DNA of 64,000 bases from Pseudomonas putida (lineage in GTDB: Bacteria > Pseudomonadota > Gammaproteobacteria > Pseudomonadales > Pseudomonadaceae), in NCBI RefSeq assembly GCF_016406145.1, contig NZ_CP066306.1, forward strand, positions 248,001 through 312,000, read 5' to 3'. Under the pieces are notes generated by a model. That model searched no databases. It saw nothing but the letters and a program-made list of their open reading frames with translations, and was not told the DNA's origin. A program made the translations under genes and the position numbers. Positions 27,136 to 35,713 of the stretch are shown here, in pieces (position 1 is the stretch's first letter; each line of letters opens with the position of its first letter).

Positions 27136-28140
27136 ATGTCGGCCAAGAAGAAGCCAGTAAGTACGCCGTTACACCTGCTCCAGCAACTTTCGGGCAGCTT
27201 GCTCGAACACTTGGAAGATGCCTGCTCGCAAGCGCTGGCTGATGCGGAAAAACTGCTGGCGAAGTTGGAAAAGCAGCGTGGAAAGGCCCAGGAAAAACTG
27301 CACAACGGTCGCCTGAAGTTGCAGGACGCGGCCAAGGCAGGTAAAGCCAAGGCCCAGGGCAAAGCCCAGAAAGCCATTGGTGAACTTGAGTCGTTGCTCG
27401 ACTCGCTCAAAGAGCGTCAGACGCAAACCCGTACTTATATCCAGCAACTCAAACGCGATGCCCAAGAAAGCCTGAAGCTGGCCCAGGGTGTAGGCAAGGT
27501 GCGCGAGGCTGCTGGCAAGGCACTGGACCAGCGGGCTGTGGCAGCCAAATCGGCTAAGCCGGCCACTGCAAAAGCGCCTGCCAGAGCAGCGGCCAAACCT
27601 GCAGCAAGACCGGCCGCCAAAGCTGCCGCAAAAGCGCCTGCCAAGGCCGCCGCTGCCAAGGCGCCGTCGCGGGCTGCTGCTGCCAAACCTGCTGCCGCAA
27701 AAGCCCCGGCCAAGGTTGCGGCTAAACCTGCAGCCAAACCAGTCGCTGCCAAAGCGGCTGCTGCCAAGGCGCCATCGCGCGCTGCTGCGGTCAAGCCTGC
27801 TGCCACCAAGGCTCCGGCCAAAGTCGCTGCTGCCAAGCCTGCCGCCAAACCAGCCACTTCCAGAGGGGCTGCGGCTAAACCGGCTGCGGCCAAGGCGCCG
27901 GCTAAAACCACCGCAGCCAAGCCTGCTGCGAAAGCTGCCGCGAAACCTGCAGCCAAGCCAGCCGCCAAAGCCCCGGCCAAACCTGCGGCAAAACCTGCCG
28001 CTGCCAAGCCGGCCGCCAACAAGCCGGCTGAACCCAAACCGGCTACGCCTGCGGTGACCAACTCGGCAGGCCCCGCAATCCCGGCGCCGTCCTCCGCACC
28101 GGCAAGCACCTCGCCTCAGACGCCGTCTTCGGCCTCTTGA
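27136..28140 (+). CDS. algP: Histone-like regulator AlgP (AlgR3) with Ala-Lys-Pro repeats
   Basis: This 334-residue protein has a helical N-terminal domain (residues 1-135, coiled coil with KLLAKLEKQRGKAQEKL) and a long C-terminal tail made of KPAA, KAPA and AAAK units (about residues 140-305). The tail resembles histone H1. AlgP contributes to alginate gene activation in P. aeruginosa, where the repeats are known to vary in number. A ribosome site (AGGAGG) precedes the ATG. The last 25 bases overlap the convergent TIGR02444 gene. Confidence 0.92.
   Translation: MSAKKKPVSTPLHLLQQLSGSLLEHLEDACSQALADAEKLLAKLEKQRGKAQEKLHNGRLKLQDAAKAGKAKAQGKAQKAIGELESLLDSLKERQTQTRTYIQQLKRDAQESLKLAQGVGKVREAAGKALDQRAVAAKSAKPATAKAPARAAAKPAARPAAKAAAKAPAKAAAAKAPSRAAAAKPAAAKAPAKVAAKPAAKPVAAKAAAAKAPSRAAAVKPAATKAPAKVAAAKPAAKPATSRGAAAKPAAAKAPAKTTAAKPAAKAAAKPAAKPAAKAPAKPAAKPAAAKPAANKPAEPKPATPAVTNSAGPAIPAPSSAPASTSPQTPSSAS
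27538..28050 (+). repeat. Coding tandem repeats in algP
   Basis: This stretch is an array of near-identical 12-base units built on AAACCTGC(A/C/G)GCC and GCCAAGGCGCC, encoding KPAA and AKAP. Larger units containing SRAAA recur at about 27664 and 27772. Arrays of this kind are prone to slippage and assembly error. Confidence 0.85.
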
Positions 28141-28598
28141 AGCCCTGTGGCGGCGACTCGCAGCTGAGCCAGCGAGTCGTGGCCACGGACCTGGTCGGGC
28201 GCCAGCCTGGCCAGCCAATCGTCTGCGGGCTCAAGCGAGCCCGTGGGCCATTGCCGTGCGCATTCCTCAAGGCGTTGCAGCAAGCGCTTCTCCGCCTGCA
28301 GTTCCAAGCCCTTTACTTGCTCACGCAACGCCTCCAGGTGCGGGTCATGCTGCGCGGTAGTCCGCCATTTCTGGCGCAAACTGCGTAGCGGCGTTACCAC
28401 TTCAGTTTGCCAAGGCTCGGCAATTGCGCGCAAAGCGTCGATTCGCCCGGCTTCTACGGCGACACCTCGGGTTTGCAGCCAGCTCGCGCACAGCAACAGG
28501 CACACATCGCCCCCCTCGGCCTGCACGCTCAGGCAAGCCGCTTCAACTCCCGGCCGGGCATACAGGGCCAGGGCGTAATTCCACAGGTCGGTGTACAT
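28116..28598 (-). CDS. TIGR02444 family protein
   Basis: This 160-residue protein (MYTDLWNYALALYARPGVEAACLSVQ) belongs to TIGR02444, a small proteobacterial family without known function. The N-terminal LWNYALALY segment and the central VTPLRSLRQKWR helix are the conserved parts. It is encoded divergently from the ABC-F ATPase, and its 3' end overlaps algP by 25 bases on the opposite strand. Confidence 0.85.
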   Translation of the reverse strand: MYTDLWNYALALYARPGVEAACLSVQAEGGDVCLLLCASWLQTRGVAVEAGRIDALRAIAEPWQTEVVTPLRSLRQKWRTTAQHDPHLEALREQVKGLELQAEKRLLQRLEECARQWPTGSLEPADDWLARLAPDQVRGHDSLAQLRVAATGLQEAEDGV

Positions 28599-28648
28599 GA
28601 TTCCACTTACGCTCCGGGTCGAGGAAGCTGGTAGACTCCGCGACCATC

Positions 28649-30559
28649 ATGATCAGACTATCCAACCTCACTTTACAGCGTGGTCCGCAGCGCTTGCTAG
28701 AAGGCGCCGAGATGACCCTGCACGCCGGTCACAAGGCCGGCCTGATCGGCGCTAACGGCGCCGGAAAATCCAGCCTGTTCGCTTTGCTGCGCGGTGAGCT
28801 GTCGCCTGATGGTGGCGACTGCCAACTGCCGGGTGACTGGCGCATCGCCCACATGCGTCAGGAGGTCGATACCCTCGATCGCCTGGCCGTGGACTATGTG
28901 CTCGATGGCGACGCGCGCCTGCGCAAGGTCCAGGCCGAGCTCACTTTGGCCGAGTCGGCCCACGACGGCACTGCCCTGGCACGCCTGCACAGTGAGCTGG
29001 AAAGCGCTGATGGCTATACCGCCGATGCCCGTGCACGCAAATTGCTTGCCGGTCTTGGTTTCACCAACGAGCAGATGGACCGTCGCGTCGGCGACTTCTC
29101 CGGTGGCTGGCGGATGCGCCTGAACCTGGCCCAGGCCCTGATGTGCCCATCCGACCTGCTGCTGCTCGACGAACCGACCAACCACCTGGACCTCGATGCG
29201 ATCTTGTGGCTCGAAGACTGGCTCAAGGGGTACCCGGGCACGCTGTTGCTGATTTCCCACGACCGCGACTTCCTTGACGCTGTTGTCGACCATGTATTGC
29301 ACGTCGAGCAGCGCAAGCTGAACCTGTACAAGGGTGGCTATACCGCCTTCGAGCGCACCCGTGCCGAGCGCCTGGCGCAGCAGCAGCAAGCCTACGAGAA
29401 GCAACAGGCCCAGCGTGCGCACATGGAAAAGTACATTGCCCGCTTCAAGGCCCAAGCCACCAAGGCCCGTCAGGCGCAGAGCCGGATCAAAGCCCTGGAG
29501 CGCATGGAAGAGCTGTCGGCGGCGCATGTCGATTCGCCGTTCGACTTCGTTTTCCGTGAATCGCAGAAGATTTCCAGCCCGCTGCTGAGCCTTTCCGAAG
29601 GCTGTCTGGGCTACGGCGACAAGGCGATCCTCGACAAGGTCAAGCTGCAACTGGTGCCCGGTGCGCGCATCGGCCTGCTGGGCCCTAACGGCGCCGGCAA
29701 ATCGACCCTTATCAAGAACCTTGCCGGCGAACTTGCGCCGCTGTCGGGCCGCCTGGTGTTGGGTGAGAACCTGGCCGTCGGTTACTTCGCCCAGCATCAG
29801 TTGGACTCGCTGGACGACAAGGCCAGCCCGCTGCTGCACTTGCAGCGCATTGCGCCGGCCGAGCGCGAGCAGACGCTGCGTGACTTCCTCGGCGGTTTCG
29901 ACTTCCATGGCGACCGCGTGGACGAACCGGTGGTGAATTTCTCCGGGGGCGAAAAAGCCCGCCTGGCGCTGGCCCTGATCGCCTGGGAGCGGCCAAACCT
30001 GCTGCTGCTCGACGAACCGACCAACCACCTGGACCTGGAAATGCGCCTGGCGCTGACCATGGCGTTGCAGGAGTTTGCCGGTGCCGTAGTTGTCGTGTCC
30101 CACGACCGTCATTTGCTCAAGAGCACCACCGACGATTTCCTGCTGGTGGCCGATGGCAAGGTCGATACCTTCGATGGCGACCTGGACGACTACAGCCGCT
30201 GGCTGGTCGAGTACCGGCAGCGCAGCGCACCGGCGAGCAACGCGCCGGTCAACCCGGACAAGACCGACAAGAAGGCCCAGCGCCAGGCCGCCGCTGCCTT
30301 GCGCCAGCAACTGGCACCGCACAAGAAGGCTGCCGACAAGCTGGAGGCCGAACTCAACCAGGTGCATGCGCAACTGGCCGAGATCGAAACCGCCTTGGGC
30401 GACAGCGGCCTCTACGAGGTGGCGCGCAAAGATGAGCTGCGCGACCTGCTGGCCCGCCAGAGCAAGCTGAAGCAGCGTGAAGGCGAACTCGAGGAAGGCT
30501 GGATGCAAGCCCTGGAAACGTTGGAGAGCATGCAGGCCGAGCTTGAGGCGCTGTCCTGA
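28649..30559 (+). CDS. yheS: ABC-F family ATPase (YheS-like)
   Basis: This 636-residue protein contains two soluble ABC domains and no membrane segment. Walker A motifs are GANGAGKS (residues 34-41) and GPNGAGKS (345-352), and the signatures are FSGGWRMRL and FSGGEKARL. The interdomain P-site tRNA-interaction linker (about residues 235-305) and a C-terminal coiled coil (about 540-636) are typical of ABC-F translation factors that act on stalled ribosomes. Length and the MIRLSNLTLQRG start fit YheS rather than EttA or Uup. Confidence 0.9.
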   Translation: MIRLSNLTLQRGPQRLLEGAEMTLHAGHKAGLIGANGAGKSSLFALLRGELSPDGGDCQLPGDWRIAHMRQEVDTLDRLAVDYVLDGDARLRKVQAELTLAESAHDGTALARLHSELESADGYTADARARKLLAGLGFTNEQMDRRVGDFSGGWRMRLNLAQALMCPSDLLLLDEPTNHLDLDAILWLEDWLKGYPGTLLLISHDRDFLDAVVDHVLHVEQRKLNLYKGGYTAFERTRAERLAQQQQAYEKQQAQRAHMEKYIARFKAQATKARQAQSRIKALERMEELSAAHVDSPFDFVFRESQKISSPLLSLSEGCLGYGDKAILDKVKLQLVPGARIGLLGPNGAGKSTLIKNLAGELAPLSGRLVLGENLAVGYFAQHQLDSLDDKASPLLHLQRIAPAEREQTLRDFLGGFDFHGDRVDEPVVNFSGGEKARLALALIAWERPNLLLLDEPTNHLDLEMRLALTMALQEFAGAVVVVSHDRHLLKSTTDDFLLVADGKVDTFDGDLDDYSRWLVEYRQRSAPASNAPVNPDKTDKKAQRQAAAALRQQLAPHKKAADKLEAELNQVHAQLAEIETALGDSGLYEVARKDELRDLLARQSKLKQREGELEEGWMQALETLESMQAELEALS

Positions 30560-30741
30560 GGCCGGAGTTGGCGCAGGCGGGGGGAGCTGGATCGCGGTAG
30601 GGTTTGCGGGTGTCAGGCTGTGTATTTACAACACACCCAAAACCCCAAGCTTTCCCTTTGAACCCTACAAAATTCGCTGGTTATTTTTTCGCCAACACCT
30701 TAGCTTAACGTTTTGCAACATATGTTCGAGCGAGGTGTGTG

Positions 30742-31374
30742 ATGTCGATGGAAGTGTGGCTGGGCTTCTTTGCCGCTTGTTGGGTGATCAGCCTTTCACC
30801 CGGGGCCGGGGCGATCGCCTCGATGTCCAGCGGCCTGCAATATGGTTTCTGGCGCGGTTACTGGAACGCGCTGGGCCTGCAGATTGGTCTGGTCGTGCAG
30901 ATCGCCATCATCGCAGCGGGTGTCGGCGCCATCCTTGCGGCTTCCGCTACAGCGTTCACCATCATCAAATGGTTCGGCGTCGCCTACCTGGTCTACCTGG
31001 CCTACAAGCAATGGCGCGCTTTGCCGATGGACATGACCGATGAGTCCGCCGTGCGTCCGATCGGCAAGCCGTTGAGCCTGGTGTTCCGTGGTTTCCTGGT
31101 CAACGTCAGCAACCCCAAGGCGCTGGTGTTCATGCTCGCTGTACTGCCGCAGTTCATCAACCCGCATGCTCCGCTGTTGCCACAATACGTGGCAATCACG
31201 GTCACCATGGTCACCGTCGACATGCTGGTAATGGCGGGTTATACCGGGTTGGCTTCACGGGTGCTGCGCCTGTTGCGCACCCCCAAGCAACAGAAGCGCT
31301 TGAACCGGACCTTCGCCGGCTTGTTCATTGGTGCTGCCACGTTCCTGGCGACCCTGCGCCGCGCGCCTGTCTGA
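30742..31374 (+). CDS. LysE/RhtB family amino-acid exporter
   Basis: This 210-residue membrane protein has six predicted helices and the LysE-family N-terminus (WLGFFAACWVISLSPGAGAIASMSSGLQ, containing the conserved SPGPG-like motif). The VNVSNPKALVFMLAVLPQF motif is also diagnostic. Such carriers export amino acids or homoserine lactones; the substrate cannot be read. The ATG at 30742 has GAGG 6 bases upstream and is preferred to the adjacent GTG at 30739. Confidence 0.9.
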   Translation: MSMEVWLGFFAACWVISLSPGAGAIASMSSGLQYGFWRGYWNALGLQIGLVVQIAIIAAGVGAILAASATAFTIIKWFGVAYLVYLAYKQWRALPMDMTDESAVRPIGKPLSLVFRGFLVNVSNPKALVFMLAVLPQFINPHAPLLPQYVAITVTMVTVDMLVMAGYTGLASRVLRLLRTPKQQKRLNRTFAGLFIGAATFLATLRRAPV

Positions 31375-31404
31375 CCGATTTGCGGGGGGCCTCGCACAGG
31401 CCCC

Positions 31405-32157
31405 TCATTTCTCTCGGTCCATCATCCCCTTGAGCAAGTCCAACGGCATCGGAAACACGATGGTCGATGTCTTGTCGCCGGCAATCGACCCCAGCGTTTG
31501 CATATAGCGCAACTGCATGGCCCCCGGCTCCTTGCTGAGCATCTGCGCCGCCTGCATCAATTTCTCCGATGCCTGCAGTTCCCCTTCGGCATGGATGACC
31601 TTGGCCCGGCGTTCACGCTCGGCTTCGGCCTGACGGGCGATGGCGCGGACCATCGATTCGTTGAGGTCGACGTGCTTGATCTCGACGTTGGCCACCTTGA
31701 TGCCCCAGGCATCGGTTTGCGCGTCCAGCACCTGGCGGATATCCAGGTTCAACTGTTCCCGCTCGGCCAGCAGCTCGTCAAGTTCATGCTTACCCAGGAC
31801 CGCGCGTAGCGTTGTCTGTGCCAGCTGGCTTGTGGCGACCAGGAAGTCTTCGACCTGGATGATCGCTTTCTGAGGGTCGAGCACACGGAAGTACAGCACC
31901 GCATTGACCTTCACTGACACGTTGTCGCGGGTGATCACATCCTGCGGCGGTACATCCAGCACCACGGTACGCAGGTCTACCCGAACCATCTGCTGGATCA
32001 CGGGGATGAGCAGGATCAGCCCCGGGCCTTTGACCTGCCAGAAGCGCCCAAGCTGGAACACCACACCGCGCTCGTATTCGCGCAAGATACGAAACGCAGA
32101 CAGCAGTAGAACGCCCAGCAGCATCAGCAGGGCGCCGAAACCCAATTGCATGAACAT
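31405..32157 (-). CDS. SPFH-domain slipin (stomatin-like membrane protein)
   Basis: This 250-residue protein has an N-terminal membrane hairpin (residues 3-22) followed by a SPFH/Band 7 domain ([28 protein letters not shown]) and a C-terminal oligomerisation helix ([25 protein letters not shown]). Slipins form membrane microdomain assemblies and pair with NfeD proteins. The ATG at 32157 has AAGGAG 7 bases upstream; the ATG at 32163, which overlaps the nfeD stop, is too close to that site. It is co-transcribed with the NfeD gene. Confidence 0.9.
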   Translation of the reverse strand: MFMQLGFGALLMLLGVLLLSAFRILREYERGVVFQLGRFWQVKGPGLILLIPVIQQMVRVDLRTVVLDVPPQDVITRDNVSVKVNAVLYFRVLDPQKAIIQVEDFLVATSQLAQTTLRAVLGKHELDELLAEREQLNLDIRQVLDAQTDAWGIKVANVEIKHVDLNESMVRAIARQAEAERERRAKVIHAEGELQASEKLMQAAQMLSKEPGAMQLRYMQTLGSIAGDKTSTIVFPMPLDLLKGMMDREK

Positions 32158-32159
32158 CG

Positions 32160-33509
32160 TCATTCTCCTTGCGCTGTAGGGGCAGCAGCGCTCACTTCGA
32201 GCATCACGCCATGACGCGCGGTGACCCGCACCTGCTGGCCGAGCTGCAAGGGCGTAGTGCACTGGACCTGCCATTGTTCGCCCTGGGCCATTACCGCGCC
32301 ACAGAACGGATTGCCTGCCACCACCTGAGTGACGGTCACCAAGCTGCCTACCAGGCCGGCATCACCGCTGACCAAGGCTCGCTTGCGAGCTTTGAGGGCC
32401 ATGCCCAGCACACCACCGATCAACAATGCCGACAGCATTGCCAGGCTCGCGATCAACCCCAACGGAATGCCAAAGCCGGGGGCGTCGGTGTCTATCAGGA
32501 TCACCGCGCCTACCACGAACGCCACTATGCCGCCGAAGCCGACCACACCAAAGCTGGGGAGGAACGCCTCGGCGATCATGAAGGCGATACCGAGCATGAC
32601 CAGCGCGACACCGGCAAAGCTCACCGGTAGCAATTGCAGGGCATACAGCGCCAGCAACAGGCAGATTCCACCGACCACGCCGCCCACGCCGGAGCCTGGG
32701 TTCATGAACTCGAACAGCAGGCCATAGACGCCGATCATTATCAGAATCAGTGCCACGCTAGGGTTGGTGATCACGGCCAGCAGGCGCGTGCGCCAGTCCG
32801 GCACATGTTCGACCAGGCTGGCGTCGCGAGTCTGCAACTGGCGCGGCTGGTCAGCGGCGATCAGGGTCTTGCCGTCGAGCTGGCGCAGCAGGTCAGGCAG
32901 GTCGTTGGCCACGTGGTCGATCACCTTCTGCTTGAACGCTTCGCTGGCCGACAGGCTTACCGCTTCGCGTACAGCCTTTTCTGCCCAGTCGGCGTTGCGC
33001 CCGCGCAGCTGCGCCAGGCCGCGGATATACGCGGCTGCATCGTTCACTTGCTTGCGCGCAAGGGCTTGTTCATTGGTGTCGTTTTTGGCCTTGTCATCCT
33101 TTGGCGCACCCGTGGGGCTGCCAACCTGCACGGGTGTGGCGGCGCCGAGGTTGGTCCCGGGAGCCATGGCCGCTACGTGACTGGCATAAAGGATGTAGGT
33201 GCCAGCGCTGGCTGCACGGGCACCGCCTGGGGCAACGAAGGTCGCGACCGGCACGGGGCTGGCGAGAATAACCTTGATGATCTGACGCATGGCGCTGTCC
33301 AGGCCGCCGGGTGTATCCATGCGGATCACCACCAATTGCGCGCCTTGTTCCCTGGCCTGATCCAGGCCGCGCATCAGATAATCGGCACTGGCCGGCCCTA
33401 TGGCATCGTCGATGCTCAGCACCCAGATAGCGCCGGGCGCAGCCTGGCTGCCCGGTGCAAAGCCAAGCATCAAAACCAGCAACCACCAGCGCCAGCAGCG
33501 AGCGATCAC
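32160..33509 (-). CDS. NfeD family membrane-bound ClpP-class serine protease
   Basis: This 449-residue protein has a signal peptide (residues 1-23) and a ClpP-like protease domain (residues 25-225) with candidate catalytic Ser101 in ARAASAGTY and the GTNLGAA motif. Four to five membrane helices (about 245-380) and a C-terminal NfeD OB-fold (about 385-449) follow. Long NfeD proteins of this type cleave stomatin-like partners in archaea. The slipin gene follows directly, so the two form a protease-scaffold pair. The physiological role in Pseudomonas is not established. Confidence 0.9.
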   Translation of the reverse strand: MIARCWRWWLLVLMLGFAPGSQAAPGAIWVLSIDDAIGPASADYLMRGLDQAREQGAQLVVIRMDTPGGLDSAMRQIIKVILASPVPVATFVAPGGARAASAGTYILYASHVAAMAPGTNLGAATPVQVGSPTGAPKDDKAKNDTNEQALARKQVNDAAAYIRGLAQLRGRNADWAEKAVREAVSLSASEAFKQKVIDHVANDLPDLLRQLDGKTLIAADQPRQLQTRDASLVEHVPDWRTRLLAVITNPSVALILIMIGVYGLLFEFMNPGSGVGGVVGGICLLLALYALQLLPVSFAGVALVMLGIAFMIAEAFLPSFGVVGFGGIVAFVVGAVILIDTDAPGFGIPLGLIASLAMLSALLIGGVLGMALKARKRALVSGDAGLVGSLVTVTQVVAGNPFCGAVMAQGEQWQVQCTTPLQLGQQVRVTARHGVMLEVSAAAPTAQGE

Positions 33510-33605
33510 CTGTCGTCACCTTGTTCGCCTCTATACCGCAAGTTTAGTCATGCCTGCCCAGGCAAGGCCTAAAATTGGAGATGGGGGCGAAACCGGAGGT
33601 GCATC

Positions 33606-34064
33606 ATGCGAATGGCCAAGACCCTGCAGCAGCGCCTGGACCAGGCCAACTGCGATTACGACATCATTCCTCATCCCCACTCGGCGACCAGCCTGGAGTC
33701 GGCGCGTACGGCTGGCGTGCCGGCCGAGCGGGTCGCCAAGTCGGTCATGCTCGACGACCGCCATGGCAATTACATCATGGCGGTGCTGCCTGCCAATCGG
33801 CACCTGGACATGAGCAAGGTGCGCATGTCCGGCGCCTGGCAACTAACCCGTGAAAGCGGCCTGCCGAGCTTGTTCGGTGACTGCGAGCGTGGCGCCATTC
33901 CGGCAATGGGCGACGTTTATCAGATAAAGATGCTGCTCGATTCGAGTCTTACCCGCCAAGGCGATGTCTACCTGGAGGCGGGTGACCACGATCACCTGAT
34001 CCACATGAGCATGGAGCAGTACCTGAAACTGGTGCCGCAAGCCGAAGTACGCGAGCTGTGCTGA
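33606..34064 (+). CDS. YbaK/EbsC-domain aminoacyl-tRNA deacylase-like protein
   Basis: This 152-residue single-domain protein has the YbaK/EbsC fold (YDIIPHPHSATSLESARTAGVPAERVAKSVML, then MAVLPANRHLDM). The Lys in VAKSVML is at the position used by YbaK and ProX to hydrolyse mischarged tRNA. The specific mischarged substrate is not clear. A ribosome site (GGAGG) precedes the ATG at 33606; an ATG six bases later is also possible. Confidence 0.85.
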   Translation: MRMAKTLQQRLDQANCDYDIIPHPHSATSLESARTAGVPAERVAKSVMLDDRHGNYIMAVLPANRHLDMSKVRMSGAWQLTRESGLPSLFGDCERGAIPAMGDVYQIKMLLDSSLTRQGDVYLEAGDHDHLIHMSMEQYLKLVPQAEVRELC

Positions 34065-34125
34065 TGTTCTCAAACCAATGCCGGGCCGGCGTCGTGGATG
34101 GCCCGCCCGGTACCGAGGAGTAAAC

Positions 34126-34368
34126 ATGGAAGCGCCTACCCACCACTTTTCCGAGCTGTTCAAGCAGTTGGGCTTGCCCGACGATCCTCAGAGTATCGAT
34201 CAGTTCATCACCAGCCATTCACCGCTGAAAAACGAGATCAAGCTGGTGGATGCGCCGTTCTGGAGCGACTCCCAGCGTGCTTTTCTCAAGGAAAGTATCA
34301 TTGAAGATTCCGATTGGGCAGTGCCCTTCGATCAACTCAACGAAGCATTGCGCCGCCCCCGAAAATAA
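34126..34368 (+). CDS. DUF2789 family protein
   Basis: This 80-residue protein (HHFSELFKQLGLPDDPQSIDQFITSHSPL) matches DUF2789, a small family of unknown function. The DAPFWSDSQRAFLKESIIEDSDWAVPFDQLN segment is strongly patterned. The ATG at 34126 follows a good ribosome site (GAGGAG); the longer frame is unsupported. It lies in a run of short, independent genes. Confidence 0.85.
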   Translation: MEAPTHHFSELFKQLGLPDDPQSIDQFITSHSPLKNEIKLVDAPFWSDSQRAFLKESIIEDSDWAVPFDQLNEALRRPRK

Positions 34369-34438
34369 AGCGCCGAGCGGCACCTGACGAGTGATCGGCC
34401 GTTGCTATGCTCAGGAAAACAATAAGGGGATATGCGCG

Positions 34439-35077
34439 ATGAAAGATCCCTACGCACCAGGTTTCTGGTGCACCGTGACCATCCTGGGCACTCTGACGGC
34501 CGGTTACTTCTACGGTATCCGCCATACACACCAGATGAGCCAGGCTGTGCAGTTCCTGTACGCGGCGGCGGCAGTCGCGGCGGCGGTCGCGCTGCTGGGC
34601 CTGACCTGGATCGCCTGGCAGCAACTGCACCTGAACAAGCGCGAGGTGATCCAGGGGCGAACATTGCTCACCATCTGGAACACCAAGGTAGCGCTACGCC
34701 GGGTAGAGACGGTTTTCGACCGGTATTTCTGGGGCAGCTATTGGCATTCGGGGCGCACCTTCGAGGAAGTGATGGGCGAGCTCAAAGGCACCCCCCTGGA
34801 GCAAAGCCTGGATGCGCTAAAGCGCCAATGTCGGGCGCTGGACCGTGAGGTCCACGACCATCACCATCACTGGTTGGCCAATGCCCGCGACTTATCAAGT
34901 GTGGCCACGGCCATGGCACGCGAGCGTTATCAACTCGACCTGTGCGAGCCCTTGAGTAGTGGCCAGGGCAACACAGCAGTACTCAATCGTGACCTTGAAG
35001 TGCTGGTTTACACCTGGTCGGCGCGCCTGCGCAGCTTCGACCATCAGTTGGACGAACTGGAGCGCGCTTACCATTGA
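34439..35077 (+). CDS. Hypothetical inner-membrane protein
   Basis: This 212-residue protein has two predicted membrane helices (about residues 9-27 and 38-60), a short turn between them, and a cytoplasmic helical domain rich in Arg and aromatic residues. A DHHHH run near residue 141 could bind metal. I do not recognise a family. The ATG at 34439 is preceded by AAGGGG at a spacing of about 10; the longer frame was rejected. It is convergent with the CBS gene, with a 6-base gap. Confidence 0.65.
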   Translation: MKDPYAPGFWCTVTILGTLTAGYFYGIRHTHQMSQAVQFLYAAAAVAAAVALLGLTWIAWQQLHLNKREVIQGRTLLTIWNTKVALRRVETVFDRYFWGSYWHSGRTFEEVMGELKGTPLEQSLDALKRQCRALDREVHDHHHHWLANARDLSSVATAMARERYQLDLCEPLSSGQGNTAVLNRDLEVLVYTWSARLRSFDHQLDELERAYH

Positions 35078-35083
35078 GGGTGG

Positions 35084-35521
35084 TCATTCGCCGCGGATGT
35101 ACTGCTCCAGTTGCAGGATCAGGCTGGCCTGTTCGGCGATGGTTTCCTTGACCAGGTCGCCGATCGACAGCAGCCCGAGCAGCTCGCCATTACTGACCAC
35201 TGGCAGGTGGCGCAGGTGGCGGTTGGTCATCAGGTTCATGCAGTACTCAAGATTCTGCTTGGGCTCCACCGTGACCACAGGTGCACTCATGATTTCCCGC
35301 ACTGGCGTGGCCGCCGAAGAGCGCCCCTTGAGCACGAGCTTACGGGCATAGTCACGCTCGCTGACGATTCCCACTACCTGGTTGTTCTCCACCACCGGCA
35401 GCGCACCGACGTTTTTCTCCGCCAGCATTTTCAGGGCGTCGAGTACCGAGTCATCCGGGCCGATGGTGTAGACGGTCTGGTGCTGGGACTTGGTCTTGAG
35501 AATTTGTTCGACGTTCTTCAT
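35084..35521 (-). CDS. CBS-domain pair protein
   Basis: This 145-residue protein is made of two CBS domains (residues 12-65, with TIGPDDSVLDALKMLAEKNVGALPVVENNQVVGIVSERDYARK, and 80-135, with RHLRHLPVVSNGELLGLLSIGDLVK). Stand-alone CBS pairs bind adenine nucleotides or related ligands and regulate partner proteins. No partner is evident in the neighbourhood. Confidence 0.9.
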   Translation of the reverse strand: MKNVEQILKTKSQHQTVYTIGPDDSVLDALKMLAEKNVGALPVVENNQVVGIVSERDYARKLVLKGRSSAATPVREIMSAPVVTVEPKQNLEYCMNLMTNRHLRHLPVVSNGELLGLLSIGDLVKETIAEQASLILQLEQYIRGE

Positions 35522-35660
35522 ACAGGCCTCTGCGGATGGAAAAAACGGGCTCTTGGAGTAACTAAAGCATCCGGTAAGGTGGCTTGCACGGCAATGCAGG
35601 AAACGGCATCGAGTCGATTGAAAAACGTCATGGATGCGTCCTGCTCGATACGCTTACCAA

Positions 35661-35695
35661 GGGGCCGCTCTGCGGCCCATCGCCGGCAAGCCAGC
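35661..35695. repeat. Hairpin and single REP core downstream of the peptidase gene
   Basis: GGGCCGC/GCGGCCC forms a short stem (35662-35678) directly followed by the REP core CATCGCCGGCAAGCC. It lies 19 bases past the peptidase stop codon and may act as its transcript end. Confidence 0.55.
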
Positions 35696-35713
35696 ACTCC
35701 CCATAGCTCAGGC

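Noticed and set aside
27538..28050. Repeat array considered as a CRISPR
   Set aside because: The units are in frame and encode the Ala-Lys-Pro tail of AlgP. There are no unique spacers.
28697..30508. 603-codon open frame antisense to the ABC-F gene
   Set aside because: The sense protein has complete Walker and signature motifs. The antisense protein shows no domain.
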